Below are positions 51,542-59,479 of a stretch of DNA of 64,000 nucleotides, piece after piece. The DNA is taken from NCBI GenBank assembly GCA_002407675.1, contig DHNW01000027.1, positions 101,121-165,120 of the forward strand, read 5' to 3'. Each line of letters begins with the position of its first letter. Position 1 is the stretch's first letter. A program made the position numbers and the translations under genes. The notes beneath the pieces are model-generated. The model had not been told where the DNA came from. It saw only the letters and a program-made list of their open reading frames with translations, and did no database searches. This stretch comes from Ruminococcaceae bacterium UBA5406. Its GTDB lineage: Bacteria > Bacillota > Clostridia > Oscillospirales > Acutalibacteraceae.

Positions 51542-52387
51542 TCATATTTCATCCTTTTTTATGTATATTTTACCAAGCACGGATATGAAATCAATTGCCA
51601 GCAGACCGCCTATGAGAATCACGGAATAGATTGGCTTTATTCCTTCTGTTTCTATGGGAGGAACAATTAGATTTTCCGGAGTCATGGCGTGCAGACCAAA
51701 AATATCCAAAATCAGTCCGGCGGCAAGATAAATTATCCCGGGTATTGTTATAACCAGAAATCGGTTGACTTTGAAATACAAAGATATGGAATAGGACAGC
51801 AGCCCGATGAGTCCCCCAATCACACTTCCGATAATATCATATACGAAATAATAAAGATAGGGATAATGGCAGCAAAAATATTGAAAAAAATTTACGTTCT
51901 GCAATAATAAGGCAGGGTCTAACGGATAATTAGGGCACAATTTATTGGATTGAAGGGGAATCGCAGCCATTAAGGTAAGTTCGCTTAGAACGGAAGGCAA
52001 AAATACCATTAAAAAACCGCCCGTAAAAGTTACAAGGGCCTGGGATAGATAATGGGCCGCGCGGCCTGAGCGTGTAATAATGAATTTATCGACATTGAGA
52101 TTCTTTTCGTCAAATTCACAAGCTGAAAATGCCATGGAAACAGTAAATGGAAAAAAGAACAGATTATACATCTGAACGAAGTCTGACAGGATGGAACCTG
52201 CGATTCCATTTACAACCCCAAAATAGCACCATGCCGGTGCCAAAGCAGCGATATCCTGTCCATAGAGCGTTGCAATGTCTATAATCGCTGGAATTAAAAA
52301 AAGAAGTAAAGAACTGAAGAACGCCAAAAGAAAGTCCCGCTGGTTGAGCATCAGCTTAAAATTCATATTAAACATTTTGCGCAGCAT
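51542..52387 (-). CDS. ABC-2-like permease (R-S-G motif family), first of three
   Basis: The 281-residue protein has six or seven predicted segments and the motif IITRSGRAAHYLSQAL (Arg106-Ser107-Gly108). AAAGGAAATTAAAAA precedes ATG 52387. Three successive permease genes in one ABC unit is unusual; two is the norm. It follows a lipoprotein gene by 110 nt, with a 14-bp hairpin in the gap. Confidence 0.7.
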   Translation of the reverse strand: MLRKMFNMNFKLMLNQRDFLLAFFSSLLLFLIPAIIDIATLYGQDIAALAPAWCYFGVVNGIAGSILSDFVQMYNLFFFPFTVSMAFSACEFDEKNLNVDKFIITRSGRAAHYLSQALVTFTGGFLMVFLPSVLSELTLMAAIPLQSNKLCPNYPLDPALLLQNVNFFQYFCCHYPYLYYFVYDIIGSVIGGLIGLLSYSISLYFKVNRFLVITIPGIIYLAAGLILDIFGLHAMTPENLIVPPIETEGIKPIYSVILIGGLLAIDFISVLGKIYIKKDEI

Positions 52388-52416
52388 TTTTTAATTTCCT
52401 TTCATGAATTTTAATG

Positions 52417-52450
52417 GGGTATCCGGCTGGAAACGCCCAGCCGGATACCC
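52417..52450 (-). repeat. 14-bp inverted repeat between lipoprotein and permease genes
   Basis: Perfect stem 52417-52430/52437-52450 with a 6-nt loop. No U-run follows on either strand, so a processing or mRNA-stability hairpin is more likely than a terminator. Confidence 0.8.
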
Positions 52451-52497
52451 GAACGAAGACGCTGTCTGTATGGACGTACATTCTATGGATGCCGAAA

Positions 52498-52962
52498 CTA
52501 AGGTACCGGGCACAGGATCAGGGCCGCTTTACCTGCATATTCTTCAAATCGTTTTTTGCCAAGTACTTTTTTAAATTTTTTTTCATTTTCTTTTTTATAG
52601 GTTACCGCAACCGGAAAACACCAGCTGCTGTCGACGATTAAACTATTGGTATCCTGGCAGAGAAAAGTTTCTCCGTCAGAGATGAAAAACACTTTCAGTA
52701 AATCCCCTTCCTGGCACGTCTTTATAATCTGAGGAGCAGGAATCAGAAAACATCCTGCTTTGCTTACGGGATTTTGTTCCTTTTCCGTCTTGTATATGAG
52801 AGCCTCTGTTGGATCGCTGCCGTCATATTGGAAACTGGGGAAAGAACGTGGCTGTTCGGCGGATGAAACCGCAGGGGACGAAGACGGAGAAGACGGCACA
52901 GTGCCGCAGGATGTCAAGAATAAAAGGGACAGGCATAAGATCGGAATTGACAGAGCTTTCAA
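52498..52962 (-). CDS. Small lipoprotein heading the three-permease cluster
   Basis: The 154-residue protein has a lipoprotein signal (LLFLTSCG, lipidated Cys near 19), a Ser/Pro-rich linker and a ~110-residue domain with three further Cys; no family recognised. TTG 52962 follows GAGGTGG; longer starts would bury the signal peptide. By position it may be the extracytoplasmic partner of the ABC permeases, as the 402-residue lipoprotein is in the second cluster. Confidence 0.65.
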   Translation of the reverse strand: MKALSIPILCLSLLFLTSCGTVPSSPSSSPAVSSAEQPRSFPSFQYDGSDPTEALIYKTEKEQNPVSKAGCFLIPAPQIIKTCQEGDLLKVFFISDGETFLCQDTNSLIVDSSWCFPVAVTYKKENEKKFKKVLGKKRFEEYAGKAALILCPVP

Positions 52963-53102
52963 ATTATCCACCTCGTTTCTAACGCGCAATTTTTCAACCC
53001 CGTTATTCGTCCGTTGAAAATGCCCGTCTTTCTGTAGATTTTTTTTGAAGGGCACTGCTGATGAGGATGAAGGATGTTTTGGATTCCGGCACTAGGACAG
53101 TG

Positions 53103-53620
53103 TCAATAAAAGACATAGGCATGTCTGGGTGGAATTTCTTTCTCTGTTTCATCTCCAGTAAAATAAGAGAGCCGAAAATCGTATGTTTTTACAGTAAGTA
53201 AATTTGCCTTTTTCTTATTGACAAGTACCTGTTTGATACCAGGGTCATAGATAACTCCCCAATCAATCCATTCACGTCTTTTACCATTTTTATATGAACT
53301 ATAAAAAAATTTCCCTTTTCACAATCACTTACCGGAGATAATTCTGAACTTATTTTTAATATTTTATAGGTGAATATGTTTTTTTTGATTATTGCACACG
53401 ATACATTGTTATTCCTGTTAATATAAAAAACAGCATATTTATTGTCTCCTATGTCTGCCTGACAAAGAAATTCATAGGGAGATGTTGCGCCATAATCTCC
53501 AGCATTACCTTGCAAAAAAGCATAGGGGGTCTCATCTTTTTGCGATATCAGAGCCAACCCTGTTGCCAATCCTGTTACACAAATAAAGACAATAACAATG
53601 CCAATTGTTTTTTTCTTCAT
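53103..53620 (-). pseudogene. Membrane-anchored protein gene with a frameshift
   Basis: From ATG 53620 (AAGGGG site) the frame encodes an N-terminal anchor (KKKTIGIVIVFICVTGLATG) and ~105 residues up to CEKGNFF. There a run of seven A on the plus strand (53303-53309) appears one base short. In the next frame the protein continues sensibly as YSSYKNGKRREWIDWGVIYD..., to a stop at 53105-53103. Both frames share polar, Tyr/Lys-rich composition, supporting a single ancestral gene of ~172 codons. Unknown family. Confidence 0.6.
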
Positions 53621-53856
53621 AAAATATCCCCTTTTCAAAAAGCTTTAATTTATTTCCATAATAGATTATACGGCCAAGTGGACAATACGTCAAATTATCA
53701 CTTTATTATATTGTAAAACGAAGACAATTTTATATATACCGCACTGAAAACATGATTACAAATTTCTTTATGACTTGCCCCACCTAAATAACCGCAGGCA
53801 GAATTAAACATGAATTTGTTTTTAATGTACAGGTGATTCTTTTACCATGGGGCTAC

Positions 53857-53902
53857 AAAAAGCCGCTTTGAAAAATTTATTATTTCTCAAAGCGGCTTTT
53901 TA
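53857..53902. terminator. Bidirectional terminator
   Basis: 11-bp stem (53861-53871 with 53887-53897) flanked by AAAA and TTTTT, so it can end transcription on either strand; it lies just past the pseudogene ending at 53989. Confidence 0.8.
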
Positions 53903-53988
53903 CTTGCAGCCAACTTTAGTCCAAACATTTAAAAACAGAGTAATTTCTGTTCTGGACGAAATGTGAATTGAAATGCAGCCCCTTATTA

Positions 53989-54585
53989 TCAAGAAAAATA
54001 GCCCTGAAGCGGATTATGTTTGTACCTCCAAGCATGCCATAAAAATGATTTTCGAGAAATAGTTTTTGGCTTTTTGGACATTTCAGAGACAATATAGGTT
54101 CCATTTTTCTCTTTTACCGCAACGTCGTATCCGCATTCCGCAGCATTAATAATATAATCGCCTTTTTCCGCGTCACGGCCTGCCGCAGTCTGCATTTTCA
54201 TATCGCATCTCGCTTTTCCAGAAGTATGCGCGCTGTGAACATCGCCTTTCCCCTGTGTCGTGACAAAAATACTTCCGGTTTGATGATTGTCTGTTTCTAC
54301 CCGACAATCGTAGGCGACAACGTTGCCCATTAAATCATATTCCGGCTGCATATAAGTTATCTGTGAATTCTTATTCCATTCAAGATTAGAAAAAGGTGGA
54401 TCAGAAACAAAATCTGCTATTGCTTTTTCTGCTAATACTTTCGTTTGTTGAGCTGAAATAAAAGGCTCCTTATTGGAAGCGGATACAGGAGGTCCGCACA
54501 GCCATAAAGTCCCCCCGATCAAAATAACTGCAATTATGATTCCGAGAGTTCAACAGATTTTTCTATGTTTATACTTTTCTTTCAT
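53989..54585 (-). pseudogene. Secreted-protein gene with a stop codon in the signal peptide
   Basis: ATG 54585 begins MKEKYKHRKIC, then TGA (54552-54550), then TLGIIIAVILIGGTLWLCG...VSAS in the same frame, which together make a normal signal peptide. The ~160-residue remainder (QTKVLAEKAIADFVSDP..., CGYDVAVKEKNGTYIVSEMS) is intact. A TTG at 54522 could restart translation but would lack the basic N-terminus. No family recognised. Confidence 0.65.
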
Positions 54586-54731
54586 GCTTTAGGCCCACCT
54601 TACATAAGAAGCTTGTTTCAGATATGCAACTTGATCTGCCAATTGTAAGTGATGGTTCCCACTCCAGCGGAAGCATTGACTGGAACTTTATTTCCAGCTC
54701 AATTCATAGCAACAGTACGGAATCCGAAGAA

Positions 54732-55394
54732 CTATGAACGGGAATCAGCAGAGATCGGACCCGTGAGGACGCCCGCGTCCATTTCATAGACGGAATCGCA
54801 GAGGACGGCGATATCTTCGGCACTGTGGCTGGCGATAAGAATCGTCTTGCCTTCTTTTTTCAGCCCAAGCAGCAGGGCTCGGATATCCTCGACTCCGTGG
54901 TTGTCCAGTCCATTCGTCGGCTCGTCAAGAATCAGGAGATCCGGATTTTCCATGATAGCCTGAGCAATGCCGAGCCGCTGGCGCATCCCTAAGGAATATT
55001 TTCCGACTGGCTTGTGGTTTTCCGGATCAAGCCCGACCTGAGCGATGCATTCCCGGATGCGGTCCGTTCCAATCCTGTTTTTAATGGAAGCGAGATACTT
55101 CAGGTTTTTCAGGGCGGATTCCTTTGGCAGAAAGCCCGGCGATTCGATAATAAATCCCAGATTGTCGGGGAAATCCACGTCCCGGCCGACATGCCTGCCC
55201 CAAACGCACACCTCGCCTTCGGTTGGGGCAACAAACCCGCAGATCGTTTTGAGCAGCATGGTTTTCCCGGATCCGTTCCGGCCGATTAGGCCGTATATTT
55301 TTCCACGCTCTAAATCGACGCTGACGTGCTTCAGCACGTCCTGATCCCCAAATCTTTTGCTGACGTTTTTTACCGAAACAACATAGTCATCCAT
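54732..55394 (-). CDS. ABC transporter ATP-binding protein
   Basis: The 220-residue ATPase has Walker A GRNGSGKT (38-45), Q-loop region, signature YSLGMRQR (about 133-140), Walker B LLILDEPTNGLD (about 153-164) and the H-switch ASHS. The LGMRQRLGIA form is that of the ABC-2/bacitracin-lantibiotic exporter class. It overlaps the preceding permease gene by 8 nt and ends the operon at 54732. Confidence 0.92.
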   Translation of the reverse strand: MDDYVVSVKNVSKRFGDQDVLKHVSVDLERGKIYGLIGRNGSGKTMLLKTICGFVAPTEGEVCVWGRHVGRDVDFPDNLGFIIESPGFLPKESALKNLKYLASIKNRIGTDRIRECIAQVGLDPENHKPVGKYSLGMRQRLGIAQAIMENPDLLILDEPTNGLDNHGVEDIRALLLGLKKEGKTILIASHSAEDIAVLCDSVYEMDAGVLTGPISADSRS

Positions 55395-56283
55395 TTACTG
55401 TTCCGCTCCTTCCCTGCTTTTTAAAGAGACTGCGCCGGGTACTTCGGATGAATCTTGTTAGGAACCCTCTGCATATACAAAGTGCGGCCAGCACGCTCAG
55501 GGAAATAATAAAGAATTTAGCCGCATACGAAAGCGTGATGCCGAACTGTATCTTGAAGCTCTTAAAGGTCGAGAGCTGCGACAGGGTGATGGGGGAAAAC
55601 GCAAAGGCGCGGGGGGTCCATTCGTTGGAGATCATAAGATCAAGCAGGACAAACGCCGCGGAAAGGAAGGTCCCGACCATCCTGTGAGTTACGGCGTTGA
55701 AAAAATAAGTCAGCAGGCCGAACCAGGCGGCGCAGGCCCACTCCAGAAGAAAACTGTACAGAGCCGCCGTGGCGGGGGAGTAGGCTCCTGTCAGATAATT
55801 GCTGACGGTGAACGTCATTCCGTACTGCCGCCCGGCGTTCGTCCGGGCAAGGGTTCCCAGAACTTTTCCCCAGTGCCAGCTTCCCTGGAGACTGTTCAGT
55901 AAAGGCAGAACACTGGCACCGGCAATAAAAAAGACGTATATCAGTGACATGGCGGCAATATAAAGGACGTGCCCGGCCGACCAGGCGGTGCGCCCCGACC
56001 GTGATACGATATACGAATACGATTCATCCGTAAACGGTGCATCGCAGAACAGAAAAATGACACCGGCCATAAAAACCATCTGGCAGATATAGTCGCTGGT
56101 GAGATGCGGGAAAATCCACGGCGTAGAGGCAATCCCCACCGACCGCGCAAAATACGCCACCGGTTCCACCGTCGAATAAATATATATCCCGATGATAAGG
56201 AACAAAATCGGAATACGCGGTGAAGAATTAACTCGGCCCATCTGATAAGCAAACACTTTCCACGCCCTGTGAAATGGGTTCAT
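55387..56283 (-). CDS. ABC-2-like permease (R-S-G motif family)
   Basis: The 298-residue protein has six predicted segments and the loop motif YIVSRSGRTAWSAGHVL (Arg95-Ser96-Gly97), matching the permeases at 50819 and 52387 in position and sequence. The start overlaps the upstream permease stop by 4 nt. With its partner and the ATPase it should form an exporter or resistance pump; substrate unknown. Confidence 0.75.
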   Translation of the reverse strand: MNPFHRAWKVFAYQMGRVNSSPRIPILFLIIGIYIYSTVEPVAYFARSVGIASTPWIFPHLTSDYICQMVFMAGVIFLFCDAPFTDESYSYIVSRSGRTAWSAGHVLYIAAMSLIYVFFIAGASVLPLLNSLQGSWHWGKVLGTLARTNAGRQYGMTFTVSNYLTGAYSPATAALYSFLLEWACAAWFGLLTYFFNAVTHRMVGTFLSAAFVLLDLMISNEWTPRAFAFSPITLSQLSTFKSFKIQFGITLSYAAKFFIISLSVLAALCICRGFLTRFIRSTRRSLFKKQGRSGTVNG

Positions 56284-57089
56284 ATGTAAATATCCTCCTT
56301 TACCCGCCGGGTGAACAAATATCCGCAGAGAAGAGCAAGCCCGGCCACAACAGCGGTGGCCAAAAGGAGCGTGCCTCCGTCGTTACCGGTGCCTGCCCGC
56401 CCGCGGAGGATCAAATCCAGCCGGGCGCTGTTTGGAATATGCAGGAGGTTGAAGACCCGTACGGCAATAAAATGCAGGATAAACGGGGAAGCTATGGCAA
56501 CATATTTGTTGGGAAAATAAGCCGATACCGCAAGGGCAGCGGAAGATGCCAGAACGCCCCGCAGAAAGGCCAGGTATGCGCCGATAAGGAAATATCCGAT
56601 CCCCGATCCGGACATAATGGCCGCTGCAAAAGGAAGCCCCTGCATGGAACGGTACGTTTCAGAATCCAGCAGGGGAAGCCAGACGGAAAGCAAACCGGTA
56701 TGCAGCAAAATACCGCACCCGAGCGAAAGGCCGCCCGTCACGGCACACACCAGCACCTTGGAGATACAATAGGAATTTGCGGACGCCCTCGCCGCGGTGA
56801 GAGGCGTTATTCCGCACCGGCGTTCTTCGCAGTAACTGGCGGCAAAGGGAAGAGCCGCCAGCATGGGAAACCAGTCGGAACTGTAAGAACCAAACATGAC
56901 AATGGAGAAAAAGTAATAATACCAGACGCTCATGTCTTTTGCGGAAGGGCTTCTGAGGTAATCCAAATCACCCCACATGTCAAATAACATGCAAAAAGCG
57001 GCCAAAATAACCGCTGCGAAAAATGGCGGGCCGAGAGCGCGCTTGAAATTTTCCCCGGTCAGCCGGCGAAACCTGCCGTTATTCTTCAT
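56280..57089 (-). CDS. ABC-2-like permease
   Basis: The 269-residue protein has about six predicted segments; LTAARASANSYCISKVL is a diverged version of the R-S-G loop. ATG 57089 is chosen after GGAAGGATCTTGAAT; it overlaps the lipoprotein gene by 11 nt. A longer frame upstream would be antiparallel in meaning to the lipoprotein gene and is rejected. Second permease of the intact cluster. Confidence 0.72.
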   Translation of the reverse strand: MKNNGRFRRLTGENFKRALGPPFFAAVILAAFCMLFDMWGDLDYLRSPSAKDMSVWYYYFFSIVMFGSYSSDWFPMLAALPFAASYCEERRCGITPLTAARASANSYCISKVLVCAVTGGLSLGCGILLHTGLLSVWLPLLDSETYRSMQGLPFAAAIMSGSGIGYFLIGAYLAFLRGVLASSAALAVSAYFPNKYVAIASPFILHFIAVRVFNLLHIPNSARLDLILRGRAGTGNDGGTLLLATAVVAGLALLCGYLFTRRVKEDIYI

Positions 57090-58287
57090 ATTCAAGATCC
57101 TTCCCGGTAAAAGCGTTAAACCGTGCTGCGTGCGAATACACTCTTCCGTCGCTGTCAGCAGAGTCAATCTGGAAGCACCAATAAGGCAGCAGGGTAATTT
57201 CTTGTTTATCAGACGAATTATGCATATCTGAGATATCAATGTATTCCAGCCAAATCTTTTTTACCGTATGCTGATTAGTGAGGATGACATCGGCGTACTT
57301 GTTTTTCAAGCATTTCACTGCTTTGTCCACTGAAAGGATCGACTTGGGCCCTGATGGATCTTCCTTTTGCAAATATACTCCGGAGGCCTTAAAATAACAT
57401 AGTCCCTGAGGCGTAATTAGCATTCTTTCCGTTAGCCCGCGCGGTATGGTTGCATCGATGTCACCATGTATTTGAATATCCGGTTCCGTGTTTCCTCCGT
57501 CATAGATTGGTATTCCGTCCTTTTGAAGCGAGTATTGGATAAAATAGCAGTTGTCTTTTTCTGACCATCCTTTTATGATTACAGTTTTAGGAAAGTCCTT
57601 GTAATTCGTGTCTTTTAGCAGATCTGTTTGAAACTTGTCTAATTCTTTTCCCGTAACTGCAATCATTTTAGGTGCCAAAATGGGTTCACCGAAAAATTTC
57701 ATGGATCGTAAAATGGCTGAACCTTTTTCTGCGGCTTCTTCATGTGTCATAAACGGAAGATCTGTTGGAACTGTCTGAAACACCTGGCGGTTTGTTTTTT
57801 TAGCCTGAACAATATATTCACCAAAAATAGAATCTATTGCAGAATCACGCTTGGATTTTTGAAAGGAAACAATTCCCGAGTCATTATTGGCAACAGCCCA
57901 CGCTCCACTGGATGATTTAACACTTACCAGGCCGTGGGCGTTTGTTTCTGACGCTTTTTTCCCTGTATCGCCTGAAAAAAACAGGCCGGTCAATTCCTCG
58001 GACGTAAAAGTGCGATATACCAGCGGATAGGAGGAATAGGCGCTTTTTCCGGGCAAAATCACGTCGGCGTCCATTGTCAGGTTTTTATCCAATTGTTTTT
58101 TTATGTGGCGGGTTCCTGCGCTCCCGGAAGATGCGTCCGCTTTTGATGAGACCAGCTGGGAGGAAGAAGCCTTTTTGTCGGGCATGGACGGTGCGGCGGA
58201 GGAACCGGAACCTCCGCCGCACCCGCTGGTGACCAGCAGCAGGGCGGCCAGCGGCAGTGAAAGTATTGAATGTACTTTTCTCTTCAT
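57079..58287 (-). CDS. Large lipoprotein of the sigma/ABC locus
   Basis: The 402-residue protein has a lipoprotein signal (LLLVTSGC, Cys about 23), a Gly/Ser-rich linker and two sequential alpha/beta domains. The end LPYWCFQIDSADSDGRVYSHAARFNAFTGKDLE resembles the 'CWxF...INAFTGE' close of PepSY/YycI-like extracytoplasmic domains. It probably sits outside the membrane next to the ABC permeases, with which it is translationally coupled. AGGAGGGG precedes ATG 58287. Function unknown. Confidence 0.68.
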   Translation of the reverse strand: MKRKVHSILSLPLAALLLVTSGCGGGSGSSAAPSMPDKKASSSQLVSSKADASSGSAGTRHIKKQLDKNLTMDADVILPGKSAYSSYPLVYRTFTSEELTGLFFSGDTGKKASETNAHGLVSVKSSSGAWAVANNDSGIVSFQKSKRDSAIDSIFGEYIVQAKKTNRQVFQTVPTDLPFMTHEEAAEKGSAILRSMKFFGEPILAPKMIAVTGKELDKFQTDLLKDTNYKDFPKTVIIKGWSEKDNCYFIQYSLQKDGIPIYDGGNTEPDIQIHGDIDATIPRGLTERMLITPQGLCYFKASGVYLQKEDPSGPKSILSVDKAVKCLKNKYADVILTNQHTVKKIWLEYIDISDMHNSSDKQEITLLPYWCFQIDSADSDGRVYSHAARFNAFTGKDLEYEE

Positions 58288-58310
58288 ATTTCCCCTCCTT
58301 TCAAGATTAT

Positions 58311-58333
58311 TCCATGCAGGACAGGTGGGGCGA
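58311..58333 (+). repeat. 23-bp inverted repeat, left copy
   Basis: Exact reverse complement of 58824-58846. Lies 24 bp upstream of the lipoprotein start codon. Similarity does not extend beyond 23 bp on either side. Confidence 0.95.
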
Positions 58334-58384
58334 AACAATTTATCTGTTTACAGATTTCCGACCTTTAGATTTTGCTGGTTGGCT

Positions 58385-58795
58385 TCACGGGCAGAAACGG
58401 CCTGAAATCGTTAGATCAGCGCTACTTGTGCTGGCATCATCTTTTTGGCCTTTTATGAACAGATCTTCACCTGCACTTGGCGTATCATATGCGTAATGCA
58501 TACCGTAACTCCTCACATATTTGGAGAAAGTGTGATACCTGTCGATGTTGTCATAGCCTTTTCTGTGAATTTTGCAACCAAAAATATTGGATGCTGACAT
58601 GTTGTTATATCCGTCATTGTCGAGTGATAAATACCAGCGCGGATCATTATCACTCTTCGTTCCATAACTGCTTGCATGTGGATCATGAAGAGAGTCAAAA
58701 TGAAAATAAAAATACTGATTTGCAGCAAACGCGGGCTGTGCCCCCACTATGGCCAACAAACAAATTCCCATCAGGACAGCTTTGAACTTCTTCAT
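58385..58795 (-). CDS. Small secreted protein A
   Basis: The 136-residue protein has a Sec signal peptide (KKFKAVLMGICLLAIVGAQPAFA, cleavage after AFA near residue 24). The mature part (~112 residues) has aromatic-rich strands (YFYFHFDSL, RWYLSLDNDGYNN), a Ser-Ala-Ser-Asn-Ile-Phe-Gly-Cys segment and ends in RFCP, with two Cys that could pair. No family recognised with confidence. The gene lies wholly inside the 23-bp inverted repeat (58311-58846). Confidence 0.75.
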   Translation of the reverse strand: MKKFKAVLMGICLLAIVGAQPAFAANQYFYFHFDSLHDPHASSYGTKSDNDPRWYLSLDNDGYNNMSASNIFGCKIHRKGYDNIDRYHTFSKYVRSYGMHYAYDTPSAGEDLFIKGQKDDASTSSADLTISGRFCP

Positions 58796-58823
58796 ATCAA
58801 TTCTCCTCTCTCAGAATTGAGTC

Positions 58824-58846
58824 TCGCCCCACCTGTCCTGCATGGA
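58824..58846 (-). repeat. 23-bp inverted repeat, right copy
   Basis: Exact reverse complement of 58311-58333, 28 bp upstream of the small secreted protein A start. The pair encloses about 490 bp. Confidence 0.95.
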
Positions 58847-58891
58847 CATAAAAATTTAATGATTGCCGGCGGTTGTTTCAGCCGCCGGCAA
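58847..58891 (-). terminator. Terminator after small secreted protein B
   Basis: Perfect 10-bp stem (58863-58872 with 58882-58891) then ATCATTAAATTTTTA on the minus strand. It would limit read-through into secreted protein A. Confidence 0.7.
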
Positions 58892-58946
58892 ATGTGAGAA
58901 GAAATGAGCTTATAATCGTGTTTTAGTGCCGCAAAACCGGTTTGGA

Positions 58947-59381
58947 TCAGCCGTAGCAGTAGTCGGAATCTGAGGCGGAGACGGTTTCTACGGTTCCGTT
59001 GCGGTAAACTTTTGCAGTAATCGTAAATATGTACTTGTAACCGCCTGCCACATAGTACGATTTGTCGAAATACAGCGCGTTGCCGCTTGCGCTTTCCGTC
59101 CATGTTTTCACAGTGCGCGTCCCGCTGGAGGTTTTCTGCTTCAGAACGCCTTTCGCGGTGATCTTCGATGTTCCGGACTTGCCTTCAACACAGCCTGAAC
59201 ATTCAGCGCGTTCTCCGGAAAAATTCAGGTTTGCGTCAATGTTATCTGTGTTGGTATACATTACATGGATGCCGGAACCGTTGCTTTTCACCGCTTTGGC
59301 TGCAGGGGCGGCGAAGGCCGGTGAGCCCACCGCTGACAGAATGCAGACGGACAGAAGACATGCGATCACTTTTTTGCCCAT
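58947..59381 (-). CDS. Small secreted protein B (beta-sandwich type)
   Basis: The 144-residue protein has a Sec signal peptide (GKKVIACLLSVCILSAVGSPAFA, cleavage near residue 24). The mature part has the alternating pattern SGTSKITAKGVLKQKTSSGTRTVKTW...YVAGGYKYIFTITAKVYRNG, typical of small secreted Ig-like beta-sandwich proteins common in Firmicutes with unknown role. Cys pairs in ECSGC and the C-terminal DYCYG. ATG 59381 is chosen; the ATG at 59390 overlaps AAAAGG. It is first after the putative ECF-type promoter. Confidence 0.75.
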   Translation of the reverse strand: MGKKVIACLLSVCILSAVGSPAFAAPAAKAVKSNGSGIHVMYTNTDNIDANLNFSGERAECSGCVEGKSGTSKITAKGVLKQKTSSGTRTVKTWTESASGNALYFDKSYYVAGGYKYIFTITAKVYRNGTVETVSASDSDYCYG

Positions 59382-59425
59382 TTTTACCATCCTTTTCTTA
59401 TAAATTTTATCCTTCTATATATAAC

Positions 59426-59452
59426 AACGAAAAAAAGGGTGTTTTTGTTACA
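59426..59452 (-). promoter_or_regulatory. ECF sigma-type promoter candidate for secreted protein B
   Basis: On the minus strand, TGTAACA (59452-59446), 16 nt, CGTT (59429-59426), the -35 'AAC' and -10 'CGT' form used by ECF sigma factors. A start near 59418 gives a ~37-nt leader. The -35 overlaps the terminator hairpin of the upstream gene. The ECF-like sigma gene lies 0.7 kb upstream. Confidence 0.4.
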
Positions 59453-59459
59453 CCCTTTT
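59430..59459 (-). terminator. Terminator of the sigma/DUF4367 pair
   Basis: AAAAGGGTGT and ACACCCTTTT pair (59433-59442 with 59450-59459), followed by T on the minus strand. Confidence 0.8.
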
Positions 59460-59479
59460 CCCAAAAAAAATTAAATTTT

